Positions 41,600 through 52,645 of a stretch of DNA of 64,000 nt are shown piece by piece (position 1 is the first letter of the stretch; the number at the start of each line of letters is the position of its first letter). The notes under the pieces were generated by a model. It was not told the DNA's origin and searched no databases. It was given only the letters and a program-made list of their open reading frames with translations. Source of the stretch: JAXLSZ01 sp046330315 (lineage in GTDB: Bacteria > Actinomycetota > Thermoleophilia > Solirubrobacterales > 70-9); contig JAXLSZ010000004.1 of assembly GCA_046330315.1 (NCBI GenBank), positions 186,001 to 250,000 of the forward strand, given 5' to 3'. The translations under genes were made by a program, and so were the position numbers.

Positions 41600-43945
41600 G
41601 TGGCCCTGCGGCTCTGGGCGCTGCTGGGCGCCACGGCAGGTTTGGGGCTCTCGCCGTTCGCCGGTCTCGCGGCCGGCCGGCCGGAGATCGCGGCGCTGGC
41701 GGCGGGGGCGGTCGCGATCGCCGCGGCGGGCGGCGGGCCTCGGGCCCTGCGGGGCGCGGCGCTCGCCATGGCCTGCGCGGGCCTTGGGCTGATCGCCGGC
41801 GGCGCCCGGCTCGACGCCATCGCGGCCGGGGCGCTGCGCGGAGACCCGGGCTCACGGATCGCCGTGACCGGCTACGTGGCGGCGGTGCCGCGGCGCAGCG
41901 AAGGAATGGTTCGGGTTCAGGTTTCGGCGCCGGCCGGCCGGGTGCTGTTCGAGGCCCCCGAGCCGGTGCCCGACCTCGAGGTCGGGGAGGGGGTCGGCGC
42001 GCGCGGGGTCCTGCGCCGGCCGCCCAACTACTACCGGGAAACCCTGGCGCGTGAGGGGATCGCGATGGTGCTGCACGCCGCCCGGATCGATCTCACAGGC
42101 GGCGACCGTGGCGGGGTGGAGGGGCGCCTCGACGCGATCCGGCGCCGCGCCGAGTCCGCCCTCGGGGAGGGGGTCCCCTCGCGCGAGGCGGCCCTTGCCC
42201 GGGGTTTCGTGCTCGGCCAGGACGATCGCATCGACCCGGCCACGGTGGAGGACTTCCGGCGCTCGGGGCTCAGCCACCTGCTCGCCGTCTCGGGCCAGAA
42301 CGTCGTCCTGCTTGTCCTGCTGGCGGCCCCCCTTCTCGCCCTGGCAGGCCTGACGCTGCGCCAGCGGCTGCTCTGGACGTGCGGACTGATCGCTCTCTAC
42401 GTTCCGCTGGCCGGCGGGGGTCCCTCGATCCAGCGGGCCGGCGTGATGGGTGCCGCCGGGATCGCCGCGACCCTGGCCGGAAGGCCCGCCTCACGCGCCC
42501 ACGCGCTGCTCGCGGCGGCGGCGGTCACCCTGGCGCTCAACCCGCGGGCGAGCGGCGACGTCGGCTGGCAGCTCAGCTTCGCGGCGGTGGTCGGGATCTT
42601 CGCGCTGGCGGCGCCTCTGCGCACCGCCCTTCCCGGTGGGTCCGCAGCGAAGGGGTGGCGGCGCGCGCTTGCCGAGGGAGCGGCGGTCACCCTTGCGGCG
42701 ACGCTGGCCACGACACCGTTGATCGCCCACCATTTCGGCAGGTTCTCGGTGACCTCGCTTCTCGCCAACCTGCTCGTCCTGCCGGCGGTCGCGCCCTCGA
42801 TGTGGCTGGGGATGGCCGTGGCCGCCCTCGCCCAGGTCCCCGGTTTCCCGGTGGTGCCGCTGAATGCCGTCAACTCGCTGCTGCTCGGGTACGTCGCCCA
42901 GATCGCCGAGTGGTGCGGCCGGCCGGCATGGGCGGTCGCTGAAGTTCGCCTCTCCGGTCCCCTCGCGATCGGCGCCGCCTACGCGGCGACGGGCGTGGCG
43001 ACGGCGCTGGCGCTGGGTGCGCTCCGCAGGTGGGAGCGCCGGCGGCTCCGGGGCCGGCCGGGGGCCGACCGCGCCCCCATGCGGTCCGGTGGCCGAGGGC
43101 CGGCCGACCGCGCCATCCCGCGGCTGGCGGCGCTCGCGGGCGTGGCGGCCGGCGTGCTGCTGCTCCTCGGCGAGGTCTCCGGCGGGCCGGAATCCGGCGC
43201 GCCGCCCCGCTTGGGGCTGCGGGTCGAGGTTCTCGACGTGGGCCAGGGCGACGCCATCCTTCTCCAGCCAGCCGGCGCCGGAGCGGTCCTGGTCGACGGC
43301 GGCCCGCCCGGCGACGGGCTGGTGGAGAAGCTCCGTGCCGCCGGCGTGGGGGAGCTCGCCGCCCTCCTCCTCACCCATGATCAGTCCGACCATGCCGGAG
43401 GCGTCCGCGACCTGCTCGGGAGCCTGCCCGTGCACCGGGTCCTCTACGGAGCGGCACGACCGCACCTCCTCGGCGAGGCGCGGGCGGCCGGTGCGAAGGT
43501 GGAGCGCGTTGCGGAGGGGTCGGAGCTGCGTAGCGGCCGGCTCCGTCTCGAGGTGCTCTGGCCGCCGGCCGCGGGCCTGGGGCCGGCGGCCGCGGCGGAT
43601 CCCAACCAGGGCTCCCTGGTGCTGCTGGCGCGCTGGGGCGGGTTCTCCATGCTGCTCACCGGCGACGCCGAGGCCGAGTCAGTGCCGATCGATCCCGGCC
43701 CTCTCGACGTCCTCAAGGTGGCCCACCACGGCAGCCGTGACGCCGGTCTCGCGGCGCTGCTGGACCGCACCGTGCCCGAGGCAGCGGTGATCTCGGTCGG
43801 GCGGGACAATCCCTACGGCCACCCGACTCCGCAGACGGTCGCGACCCTGCGCGGCCACCGGGTCGCGGTCTTCCGCACCGATCTCGACGGCACCGTCACG
43901 GTGTCCGCCGGGCCGCGCCGTTTCAGCGTTCACGGCGAGGGCTAG
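41600..43945 (+). CDS. comEC: ComEC/Rec2 DNA uptake channel
   Basis: 781 aa. N-terminal membrane segments and OB-like region, the competence domain (LLAVSGQNVVLLVLLAAPLL, GWQLSFAAVVGIFALA) and a C-terminal metallo-beta-lactamase domain with LLLTHDQSDHAGGVRDLL, HHGSRDAG and SVGRDNPYGHP; it is thought to be the nuclease or channel part for DNA uptake. All three regions are complete, so the gene is probably functional. GTG start 41600; the TAG stop overlaps the holA -10 box. Confidence 0.93.
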   Translation: MALRLWALLGATAGLGLSPFAGLAAGRPEIAALAAGAVAIAAAGGGPRALRGAALAMACAGLGLIAGGARLDAIAAGALRGDPGSRIAVTGYVAAVPRRSEGMVRVQVSAPAGRVLFEAPEPVPDLEVGEGVGARGVLRRPPNYYRETLAREGIAMVLHAARIDLTGGDRGGVEGRLDAIRRRAESALGEGVPSREAALARGFVLGQDDRIDPATVEDFRRSGLSHLLAVSGQNVVLLVLLAAPLLALAGLTLRQRLLWTCGLIALYVPLAGGGPSIQRAGVMGAAGIAATLAGRPASRAHALLAAAAVTLALNPRASGDVGWQLSFAAVVGIFALAAPLRTALPGGSAAKGWRRALAEGAAVTLAATLATTPLIAHHFGRFSVTSLLANLLVLPAVAPSMWLGMAVAALAQVPGFPVVPLNAVNSLLLGYVAQIAEWCGRPAWAVAEVRLSGPLAIGAAYAATGVATALALGALRRWERRRLRGRPGADRAPMRSGGRGPADRAIPRLAALAGVAAGVLLLLGEVSGGPESGAPPRLGLRVEVLDVGQGDAILLQPAGAGAVLVDGGPPGDGLVEKLRAAGVGELAALLLTHDQSDHAGGVRDLLGSLPVHRVLYGAARPHLLGEARAAGAKVERVAEGSELRSGRLRLEVLWPPAAGLGPAAAADPNQGSLVLLARWGGFSMLLTGDAEAESVPIDPGPLDVLKVAHHGSRDAGLAALLDRTVPEAAVISVGRDNPYGHPTPQTVATLRGHRVAVFRTDLDGTVTVSAGPRRFSVHGEG

Positions 43946-43948
43946 ACT
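43943..43948 (+). promoter_or_regulatory. -10 box TAGACT, leaderless holA
   Basis: Overlaps the comEC stop and ends 6 nt before the holA ATG. Confidence 0.55.
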
Positions 43949-43954
43949 CGCCCC

Positions 43955-44932
43955 ATGGCCGGCCCGATGCGCCCCGCGTACCTGATCGCCGGCACCGACG
44001 CTGCGAAGATCGACGCGACCAGGACCCGCCTGCGGGCGCGGGCGGAGGGCGAGGGCGGGACGTCCGCCCTGCGGGTGATCGAGGCATCCGAGGGTCGGGG
44101 CGCGCCCCGCGCCGAGGCGGTCATCGCCGAGATCCCGGCGATGTCCCTGACCGAGGCCAGGCGCTACCTGCTGGTGGACGGGGTGGAGCGCTGGAAGGGG
44201 GCCCAGCTCCGGGAGGTCTGCGAGGCGCTCGGGGCCCTGCCCGACGACCTCACCGTCGTCCTGATCGCCCGCGGCAAGGCCCCCGCCGCACTCGCCAAGG
44301 CGGTGAAGGGCGCCGGAGGAGAGGTCCACTCCTTCGAGGCGCCCTCGGCCCGCCAGGTGCCCGCCCACCTGGTCGCCGAGGCGCGGGAGAAGGGGTTCAC
44401 GCTCAGCCCGCAGGCCGCCAGGCTGCTCACCTCGCGGATGGGAACGAACCTCGTGCGGCTATCCAACGAGCTGGACCGCCTGGCCCTCTGGGCAGGCGGG
44501 GGAACGGTGGACGTGGGCGACCTCGAGGCGATGGTCGCCGACACCTCCGAGGAGGCCGCCTGGTCCCTCTCGGACGCGATCCTCGAGCAGGACCCGGCGC
44601 GGGCGGTCGAGGTCTCCGAGCGGCTGGTCGCGCAGGGCGAGAACGTGACCGGTCTGGTCTACGCTGTCGCCTCCCGCCTACGGCGGGCCCTGGAGGCGAT
44701 GGACCGGCTCGAGGCGGGGCGGTCGCCGAAGGAGGTGGCCGGGGGCCTCAAGGGTATGCACCCGTACGCCGCGAAGATGCTGGTCTCGCGGCTCGAGCGG
44801 ATCAGCCCGGAACGCCTGCGCGAGGCGGCCTGCGCGCTCGCCGACCTCGAGGTCTGGTGCCGGGGCGGCGCGGAGTACGGGGATCGCCTGGCCCTGACCC
44901 TGGCGCTGCGGCGCGCCGCCGGCGCCGGATAG
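43955..44932 (+). CDS. holA: DNA polymerase III subunit delta
   Basis: 325 aa clamp-loader subunit. N-terminal RPAYLIAGTDAAKID, RYLLVDGVERWKG, and the later AWSLSDAILEQDPARAVEVSERL and HPYAAKMLVSRLERI match bacterial delta. Follows comEC as in many Gram-positive genomes. ATG 43955 follows the TAGACT box. A family B palindrome follows 8 bp after the stop. Confidence 0.92.
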   Translation: MAGPMRPAYLIAGTDAAKIDATRTRLRARAEGEGGTSALRVIEASEGRGAPRAEAVIAEIPAMSLTEARRYLLVDGVERWKGAQLREVCEALGALPDDLTVVLIARGKAPAALAKAVKGAGGEVHSFEAPSARQVPAHLVAEAREKGFTLSPQAARLLTSRMGTNLVRLSNELDRLALWAGGGTVDVGDLEAMVADTSEEAAWSLSDAILEQDPARAVEVSERLVAQGENVTGLVYAVASRLRRALEAMDRLEAGRSPKEVAGGLKGMHPYAAKMLVSRLERISPERLREAACALADLEVWCRGGAEYGDRLALTLALRRAAGAG

Positions 44933-44940
44933 CACCCCCC

Positions 44941-44991
44941 CGCCGAGCTTCAAGTTCCGTCTGATAGTCAGACGGAACTTGCGTTTCGGCG
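44941..44991. repeat. 51-bp palindromic repeat, family B, copy 1
   Basis: Starts CGCCGAGCTTCAAG; inner arms AAGTTCCGTCTGA / TCAGACGGAACTT pair perfectly and outer CGCCGA / TCGGCG pair. It lies after the holA stop and a C-run, and before the stop of the convergent lapA gene. Confidence 0.85.
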
Positions 44992-44996
44992 AGGAG

Positions 44997-45221
44997 CTAG
45001 GGGCGGCTGCGGCGGGCGAAGAACCAGCCCGCAAGCGCACCGAGGCCGAAGAAGAGGAGGATGACGATCAGCAGGGAGGTGTCCCAGGTGCCGACCACCC
45101 AGTGCACCCGCACCGAGTCCAGGTTGAGAACCGCGAAGAGGACCGCGAAGACGACCAGGGCCCAGATCAGACCGGTGCGCAGCGGGCTGCGCCCGTCACT
45201 CCGCTTCTCGGACCTGCCCAC
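44997..45221 (-). CDS. LapA-domain small membrane protein
   Basis: 74 aa from GTG 45221. Two hydrophobic segments (LIWALVVFAVLFAVLNLDSV and LLIVILLFFGLGALAGWFF) with the intervening RVHWVVGT match the lipopolysaccharide assembly protein A (DUF1049) domain. In Gram-positive actinobacteria the role is unknown. Seven bp after the rpsT stop, so probably co-transcribed with it. The longer frame overlapping rpsT was rejected. Confidence 0.75.
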   Translation of the reverse strand: MGRSEKRSDGRSPLRTGLIWALVVFAVLFAVLNLDSVRVHWVVGTWDTSLLIVILLFFGLGALAGWFFARRSRP

Positions 45222-45228
45222 AGCGGTC

Positions 45229-45489
45229 TCAGCCGCCGACGGCGATGCGAGCCGCCCGGGACTTCTTGCGGGCCCCGGTGTTGGCGTGAAGCGCGCCGCG
45301 CTGGACAGCCTTGTCGATCCTCGAAACCAGCGAGCGGTGCTCGCTTGCCACCACCTCGGCATCGCCCTCCTCGACCGCCTTCTCCAGCCGCCGGAAATGC
45401 GTCTTCACGGAACTCGTCAGGCGCCGGTTCTCGGCGCGCTCGCGCTCGCTGCGTAGGATCCGCTTCTTCTGTGAGGCTATGTTGGCCAT
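45229..45489 (-). CDS. rpsT: 30S ribosomal protein S20
   Basis: 86 aa. ANIASQKKRILRSERERAENR and the basic C-terminal HANTGARKKSRAARI are typical of S20. ATG 45489. A consensus-like TATAGT on the minus strand lies about 45 nt upstream. Convergent with holA, divergent from murJ. Confidence 0.95.
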   Translation of the reverse strand: MANIASQKKRILRSERERAENRRLTSSVKTHFRRLEKAVEEGDAEVVASEHRSLVSRIDKAVQRGALHANTGARKKSRAARIAVGG

Positions 45490-45534
45490 GATTTCGTGCC
45501 TGCGGGCGGGTCGCCCGGCCCCAGGCGGCCGCCG

Positions 45535-45540
45535 ACTATA
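45535..45540 (-). promoter_or_regulatory. Probable -10 box TATAGT of rpsT (palindromic CTATAG shared with murJ)
   Basis: TATAGT on the minus strand, close to consensus, in the 55-bp divergent region. The same bases read CTATAG on the plus strand near the murJ start. Confidence 0.45.
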
Positions 45541-45544
45541 GCGA

Positions 45545-47245
45545 GTGGGACCCAGCTTGGAGAGCACCGAGGCTGCCGAGACACCCGAGCGCGACTCCGC
45601 CGCGATCGCCGCGGACGCGGCGGTGCGCGCCGCGGAGGCCTTCGAGCCCGGCGAGGAGCCGGCGGCCGAGCCTGCTCCCGGCCGCCAGGGCGGGCGGATC
45701 GCCCGCTCCACCGCGTTCTTCTCGGTCGCCACCGCCGCCTCACGGATCGCCGGGCTGGTCCGCGAGATCGTCGCCGCCAGCTACTTCGGGGTGAGCGGAC
45801 CGATGTCGGCGTTCACGATCGCCTTCCAGGTCCCCAACCTGGTCCGGAGCCTGTTCGCCGACGCCGCCCTGCAACCCGCCTTCGTGCCCGTCTTCACCGA
45901 GGAGATCGAGCGGCGCAACTACCGCGAGGCCTTCCGCCTCGCCTCGACGCTGCTGCTGCTCGTGACGATGATCCTCGGGGTGATCACCGCGGTGTTCGTG
46001 GTGGCCGCGCCGCTGATCATGCCCCTGTTTGCCCCGGGCTTCACGGGCCAGATAAAGGACCTGACGATCACCCTCTCGCAGATCCTCTTCCCGATCCTCA
46101 TCCTGCTCGGGCTCAGCGGCGTCGTGGTCGGGATCCTCAACAGCTATGACCGCTTCGGCGCCTTCGCGATCGCGCCGCTGTTCTGGAACCTGACGATCAT
46201 CCTCGGCCTCGTCGTCCTCGTCCCGCTCTTCCACGGCGACGACCGCATCTACGCCTACGCGATCGGCGTCGTCGCCGGGACGCTCGTGCAGCTCCTGATC
46301 CCTACCTTCGACCTGCGCAACACCCCCTTCCAGTTCCGCTGGAGCTTCGACTGGAGAAACCGCGACGTGCGCCGCGTGCTGCTGCTGATGCTGCCGGTGA
46401 CGATCAGCCTCGGGTTGATCAACTTCAATCTGCTTATCAACAGCTTCTTCGGCAGCCTGGTGGCCGGCCAGGGCGACGAGGCCCCCGCCGCGATAGACAA
46501 GGCCTTCCGGATCTACCAGCTCCCCCAGGGGATCTTCTCGGTGGCGATAGCCACGGTGCTCTTCCCGACCCTGGCCAGGTTCGCGGCCCGCGGCGCCAAG
46601 GCCGACCTGCGGGCGACGATGGCGAACGGGATGCGCCAGATCGTCTTCGTCCTGGTCCCGGCCGCGGCCGCCGTGCTGGTGCTGTCCGAGCCGATGATCC
46701 GGTTGGTCTACCAGCGGGGCGAGTTCACCGCGTCGCAGACGCAGCTCGTCGCCACGGCACTCTTCTGGTTCGCCTTCTCGCTTCCCACCAACGGCCTCTT
46801 CCTGCTGCTCACCCGGACCTTCTTCAGCATCCAACGTCCCTGGATCCCGACCGCGATCTCCGCCGGGAACCTCTCGATCACGGCCCTCTCGGCGTACTTT
46901 CTCTACAAGCCCTTCGGCATCGGCGGCATCGTCGCCGCCACGGCCATCGCGACGGCGGCCAGCGTGCTCGCGCAGGTCGTCATCCTGCGCGGGGAGCTCG
47001 ACGGTCTGGAGCTGGGGCGGTTCCTGTTCTCGGTGGTGCGGATCGCCCTCGCCTCCGCCGCCCTCGCTGCGGTCAGCTACGCGGTCTGGGACGTGCTCGA
47101 CGCCCAGCTCGGGCGTGCCCTCGCCGACCAGGTGATCTCGCTCACCGCCGCCCTCGCGGCCGGCGGCCTGACCTACCTAGCCGGAGTTTGGGTCCTCAGG
47201 GTCCCGGAGCTGGCGCAGATCTCGCGGCTGCTGCGCCGCGGTTGA
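45545..47245 (+). CDS. murJ: Lipid II flippase MurJ
   Basis: 566 aa with about 14 membrane segments. Motifs STAFFSVATAASRIAGLVREIVAASYFG, VPNLVRSLFADAALQPAFVPVF and GIFSVAIATVLFPTLARFA match MurJ/MviN. Moves lipid II across the membrane. The N-terminus has a hydrophilic, acidic, Ala-rich extension of about 45 residues. GTG 45545 is the longest start; TTG 45557 fits the nearby TATA box better. Confidence 0.93.
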   Translation: MGPSLESTEAAETPERDSAAIAADAAVRAAEAFEPGEEPAAEPAPGRQGGRIARSTAFFSVATAASRIAGLVREIVAASYFGVSGPMSAFTIAFQVPNLVRSLFADAALQPAFVPVFTEEIERRNYREAFRLASTLLLLVTMILGVITAVFVVAAPLIMPLFAPGFTGQIKDLTITLSQILFPILILLGLSGVVVGILNSYDRFGAFAIAPLFWNLTIILGLVVLVPLFHGDDRIYAYAIGVVAGTLVQLLIPTFDLRNTPFQFRWSFDWRNRDVRRVLLLMLPVTISLGLINFNLLINSFFGSLVAGQGDEAPAAIDKAFRIYQLPQGIFSVAIATVLFPTLARFAARGAKADLRATMANGMRQIVFVLVPAAAAVLVLSEPMIRLVYQRGEFTASQTQLVATALFWFAFSLPTNGLFLLLTRTFFSIQRPWIPTAISAGNLSITALSAYFLYKPFGIGGIVAATAIATAASVLAQVVILRGELDGLELGRFLFSVVRIALASAALAAVSYAVWDVLDAQLGRALADQVISLTAALAAGGLTYLAGVWVLRVPELAQISRLLRRG

Positions 47246-47252
47246 GGGCCGC

Positions 47253-49406
47253 GTGCTGAGCACCTCCAGGTACCTGCTCGGGGTCTTCGAGGTCTTGGCT
47301 CTGGCCGGGACCTCGGTGCTCGGCGCGACCAGCGTCCGGGCGAGGCTGCTCGGAGGTTGGTCGGGGCCCCCCGCCTGGCTGGCCGTGGCGGTGCTCGCCT
47401 TGGCCCTCGTGCTCGGGGCCGCGGAGCTGCTCGGGCTCTTCGGGGCGCTGCGGCCACTGCCGCTGCTGGTGGTTGTCGCGGCGGCGGGCGTCTGCCTGCG
47501 GGTCTGGCTGGGGACCGGAGAGAGCGGCGCCGGACCCGCGGCGCAGCCGGGTTCCCTGGAGCTGCGGCTGGCGGGACTCGCCTTCGCGGCCGTGGTGATC
47601 GCCCACTTCTTCATCGGGGTTCGGCTGCGCCTCAGCACCGGGATGACCGGGTTCGACTCGACCTGGTACCACGGGCCCTTCGCGGCCGGGTTCGCCCAGA
47701 GCGGGGAGACCTTCCGGATCCAGTTCATCGCCCCCCAGTTCCTGGCCTGGTTCTACCCCCAGAACTCGGAGCTCGTGCACGGGATCGGGATCCTCGCCTT
47801 CTCGCGCGACCTGCTCTCACCCCTGCTCAACCTGGGCTGGCTGGCCGGGTGCCTGGTGGCTGCCTGGTGCCTTGGCCGCCCCTTCGGGGCCGCGCCGGTC
47901 TCGCTCGCCGGCGCTGCCTTGGTGCTGGGCAGCGGGATCCTTGCCGACCAGGCCGGAGAGGCGCGCAACGACATGCCGGCGATCTTCTTCCTGCTCACCT
48001 CGCTTGCCGTGGCCGTCAGCGCGGCGAGCGCTGAGCGCGACCCGGAAGGCGCCGCCTCCCGCCTGTCCGCCCCGGGGGCGCCGACCGGGAAGGCCGCCGG
48101 GGGGATCGCGCCGGGGGCGGTGGCGATCTGCGGGCTCGCGGCCGGGCTCGCGGCCGGCACCAAGGTCAACTACCTGGCGCCCGCCCTCGCCCTGGTCGCC
48201 GGCCTCGCCGCGATCGCCCCGCGGGGGGAGCGGCTGCGCGCGCTCGCCCTCGCCGGGCTGCCGGCGCTGGCCGGATGCGGCTTCTGGTACCTGCGGAACC
48301 TCGTCCACGCCGGCAACCCGCTGCCTTGGCTGAAGTCCCTCGGGCCGCTCGGCTTGCCATCGCCCGACCAGCCGATAGGGGGGCGCGCCGGAGCCTCGGT
48401 CGCCGGGTACCTCTTCGACCCCTCGATCTGGACCGGCTGGTTCTTCCCCGGCCTCCACGAGGCCCTGGGGCTGCTCTGGCCCGCCGTCCTCGCCCTGGCC
48501 GCGGCCGGCCTCGCGCTCCCGCTGGTCCGGCGGGCGGAGCCGGTTCTTCGGGTGGCGGCTCTGACCGGGGTCGTCGCGGCTGCGGCCTGGCTGGTGGCTC
48601 CCGCCTCGGCCTCGGGTCCCGACGGCCACCCGCTCGGCTTCGCTTCCGGCCTCAGGTACCTGGCACCCGCCCTGGTGATCGGCCTGGCCCTGCTCCCCGT
48701 CGCTCCCCGGTTTCGCTCCGCCCGCGCCCGCTGGACGGTCCTGGCGGGCCTCGCGGTGGTCTTCAGCTTCGTCGCGGAATCCGGCGAGCCCTGGTACTCG
48801 GGATACCTGGCGACCGCGCTCGCGCTCGGCCTGGGCGTCGCCTGCCTGGCCGGCGCGGTCACCGCAGGGTGGCCGGGCCGTCGGCATGCGGCGCGGACCG
48901 GCCATGGCCATGCGGCGCGGACCGGCCATGGCCATGCGGCGCGGGCGGTTGCCGTCGCCCTGGGCCTGCTCGTCGTTGCCGCGGGCGCGCGAGCCCAGCG
49001 GACCTACCTGGAGAACCGCTACGCGCGGCCCGGCTTCACGGTGGCCGGCCTCGACGCCGCCTTCCGATGGGCGCGGGACCTTTCGGGCGTGCGGATCGCG
49101 ACCACCGCGACCCGCCAGTACCCGCTCTGGGGCACCGACCTCTCCAACTGGGTCCAGTGGGTGGGGGTTCACCGCCCCCGTGCCGGCTTCGTCGCCCCGA
49201 AGGGCTGTCGGGCCTGGCGCCGGGCGCTCAACGAGGGCGCCTACGACTACGTGGTCGTCAGCCGCGATCGCCTCGCCCCCGGGCCGGCCTTTCCGCCCCA
49301 GGCGGCGTGGACCGCTTCGGACCCCGCGGCCCGCCGGGTGCTGCGGGTGGCGCCGACGGTCGTCTTCCGCCTCGACGGCCCGCTGGACCCCTCCGCCTGC
49401 CCCTGA
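47253..49406 (+). CDS. Polytopic membrane protein, GT-C glycosyltransferase-like
   Basis: 717 aa with about 12-13 hydrophobic segments and a soluble C-terminus of about 120 residues. The motif [19 protein letters not shown] in the first large loop, then [13 protein letters not shown] and [12 protein letters not shown], resembles polyprenol-dependent mannosyl/arabinosyl-type GT-C enzymes, with the Asp of FDSTWYH as a candidate catalytic residue; this is inference. An in-frame 24-bp repeat gives HAARTGHG twice near residue 545. Eight bp after murJ, so likely in one operon and in envelope synthesis. Confidence 0.6.
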   Translation: MLSTSRYLLGVFEVLALAGTSVLGATSVRARLLGGWSGPPAWLAVAVLALALVLGAAELLGLFGALRPLPLLVVVAAAGVCLRVWLGTGESGAGPAAQPGSLELRLAGLAFAAVVIAHFFIGVRLRLSTGMTGFDSTWYHGPFAAGFAQSGETFRIQFIAPQFLAWFYPQNSELVHGIGILAFSRDLLSPLLNLGWLAGCLVAAWCLGRPFGAAPVSLAGAALVLGSGILADQAGEARNDMPAIFFLLTSLAVAVSAASAERDPEGAASRLSAPGAPTGKAAGGIAPGAVAICGLAAGLAAGTKVNYLAPALALVAGLAAIAPRGERLRALALAGLPALAGCGFWYLRNLVHAGNPLPWLKSLGPLGLPSPDQPIGGRAGASVAGYLFDPSIWTGWFFPGLHEALGLLWPAVLALAAAGLALPLVRRAEPVLRVAALTGVVAAAAWLVAPASASGPDGHPLGFASGLRYLAPALVIGLALLPVAPRFRSARARWTVLAGLAVVFSFVAESGEPWYSGYLATALALGLGVACLAGAVTAGWPGRRHAARTGHGHAARTGHGHAARAVAVALGLLVVAAGARAQRTYLENRYARPGFTVAGLDAAFRWARDLSGVRIATTATRQYPLWGTDLSNWVQWVGVHRPRAGFVAPKGCRAWRRALNEGAYDYVVVSRDRLAPGPAFPPQAAWTASDPAARRVLRVAPTVVFRLDGPLDPSACP
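48885..48945 (+). repeat. 24-bp in-frame tandem repeat
   Basis: Two full and one partial copies of CATGCGGCGCGGACCGGCCA plus TGGC within the GT-C-like gene, in a loop between hydrophobic segments. Confidence 0.8.
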
Positions 49407-49418
49407 CCAACCCCCCTT

Positions 49419-49469
49419 CGCCGAGCTTCAAGAAACCGCTGTATGGCCGCCGGAACTTGAAGCTCGGCG
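49419..49469. repeat. 51-bp palindromic repeat, family B, copy 2
   Basis: Outer arms CGCCGAGCTTCAAG / CTTGAAGCTCGGCG are perfect over 14 bp; the centre is partly paired. It lies 12 bp after the upstream stop, preceded by a C-run. Confidence 0.9.
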
Positions 49470-49504
49470 GGTGCGCGGGCCGGATCGCCATACTCAGCGC
49501 CGGG

Positions 49505-51290
<1,786 letters not shown>

Positions 51291-51298
<8 letters not shown>

Positions 51299-51779
51299 CG
51301 AGACGCATGGGGGGAGCGGCGCCGGCGGGGAGGCGGCCCGCCGGCAGGCTCGCGAGAACGCGCGTCTGGTCGAGGCTGCCTTCAGGGAGTTCGCGGAGAA
51401 CGGTCCCGAGGCCGCGGTGGATTACCTCGATCCGGGAGTGGAGGTCTACTCGGAGCAGACCTTTGCCAATGCGGGGCGATTCCACGGCGTACCGGGCTAC
51501 CTGCGCTGGTCGGCGCGCTGGTTCGATGCCTGGGAGGAGTTCAACTTCGACATCGAGCTGATCGAGCCGGTGGGAGAGAGCCACGTCGTCGTGACCTGTC
51601 GTCAAGCGGCCCGGGGAAAGGCGAGCGGAGCACCGGTTGAGATGCGTGCCACCTACATGTTCGAGCTCGAGGCTGGTCGCGCGGTCCGCTTTCATATCTA
51701 CAACGAGCGTGCCGAGGCGATCGCTGCTGCGCGCCGCGGCGAGGAGCGGGCAGCCCGGGAGGCCGGCCCGCCGCGCTGA
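51291..51779 (+). CDS. SnoaL/NTF2-like protein
   Basis: 162 aa. After a Gly/Ala-rich start: [54 protein letters not shown] and [28 protein letters not shown], the SnoaL-like fold. ATG 51291 lies within the end of lepA (ATGAGTAG), suggesting coupled translation. Function unknown; related in fold to the 36517 protein. Confidence 0.78.
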
Positions 51780-51848
51780 GCGCCGCCGGTCGGGAGGCTC
51801 GCCGCCTTGAGCGCCGCCGGCCCGGGAGGCCCGCCCGCCGCGCCGCCG

Positions 51849-52172
51849 CTAGGAGACCTTGCTGATCATTACCGCCGTGCCGTAGGCGCAGATTTCGGTC
51901 CAGGTCGTCCCCAGCTCGGAGGTGTCGAAGCGGAAGGCGATGATCGCGTTGGCGCCCTTGCCCTCGGCCTCTTCGATCAGGCGGTCGGTGGCGTGCTGGC
52001 GGCCCTCGGCGAGCATCTTGGTCATCCCCTTCAGCTCGCCCCCCGCCAGCGACTTCAGCGAGGCTCCGATCTGCGAGCCGATGTTGCGGGAGCGGACCGT
52101 CAGGCCGAAGACCTCACCGAGGACCTCGTCCACGCGGTAGCCGGGGACGTCGTTCATGGTGGAGATGAGCAT
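51849..52172 (-). CDS. YbjQ/DUF74 family protein
   Basis: 107 aa. Core DVPGYRVDEVLGEVFGLTVRSRNIGSQIGASLKSLAGGELKG and AEGKGANAIIAFRFDTSE match the YbjQ family of pentameric putative metal-binding proteins. ATG 52172 starts MLISTMNDVPGY and lies 7 nt after a TAGGGT box, so the longer frame is not used. Confidence 0.85.
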   Translation of the reverse strand: MLISTMNDVPGYRVDEVLGEVFGLTVRSRNIGSQIGASLKSLAGGELKGMTKMLAEGRQHATDRLIEEAEGKGANAIIAFRFDTSELGTTWTEICAYGTAVMISKVS

Positions 52173-52179
52173 GGTGGCG

Positions 52180-52185
52180 ACCCTA
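52180..52185 (-). promoter_or_regulatory. -10 box TAGGGT, leaderless ybjQ-like gene
   Basis: Minus strand; ends 7 nt before the ATG. It lies back to back with the TAGAGT box of the MaoC gene, 4 bp away. Confidence 0.55.
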
Positions 52186-52189
52186 CCAA

Positions 52190-52195
52190 TAGAGT
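52190..52195 (+). promoter_or_regulatory. -10 box TAGAGT, leaderless MaoC gene
   Basis: Ends 8 nt before GTG 52204. The two divergent -10 boxes sit within 31 bp between start codons. Confidence 0.55.
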
Positions 52196-52203
52196 CCGCC
52201 ATC

Positions 52204-52644
52204 GTGAGCGTGAGGACGGACGCCGTGGGCAAGCAGTGGCCGGAGGCGAGCTACGAGGTCGGCCGCGAGAAGATCAGGGAGTACGCGGGAGTCCTCGGCC
52301 TGGAGAACCCCGCCCACTACGACCGCGACGCAGCCCTGGCGGCGGGCTACCGGGACGTGGTCGCCCCGCCGATGTTCTGCGTCGTCTACGCGGCCCCGGC
52401 GATGGGCCCGGCGATCATCGACCCCGAGGTGGGGATCAACCTGGCGGCGATGGTCCACGGCGGCCAGGAGTTCGTCTGGGGCGAGCCGGTCTGCTCGGGC
52501 GACGTGATCACTACGACCGCCACCTGCGCCGAGATCACCGAAAAGGGCGGCATGGGCTTCTACGTCTTCGAGTCCACCTCAGTCAACCAGGACGGCGCGA
52601 TGACCGTGCGGGCCACCTGGACGAACATCGTCAGGGGGGTGTGA
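52204..52644 (+). CDS. MaoC-like dehydratase subunit (HadA/HadC-like)
   Basis: 146 aa hot-dog protein. WPEASYEVGREKIREYAGVLG, VAPPMFCVVYAA and FVWGEPVCSGDVITTTATCAEI match the FAS1-type N-terminal MaoC half that lacks the catalytic Asp-His pair, as in mycobacterial HadA. Expected to pair with the next gene as a (3R)-hydroxyacyl dehydratase. GTG 52204 is selected by the TAGAGT box; upstream in-frame ATGs are rejected. Confidence 0.82.
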   Translation: MSVRTDAVGKQWPEASYEVGREKIREYAGVLGLENPAHYDRDAALAAGYRDVVAPPMFCVVYAAPAMGPAIIDPEVGINLAAMVHGGQEFVWGEPVCSGDVITTTATCAEITEKGGMGFYVFESTSVNQDGAMTVRATWTNIVRGV

Positions 52645-52645
52645 G

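Noticed and set aside
39058..41820. A 920-aa open frame on the minus strand
   Set aside because: Antisense to leuS, cupin and comEA; no domain or signal is visible.
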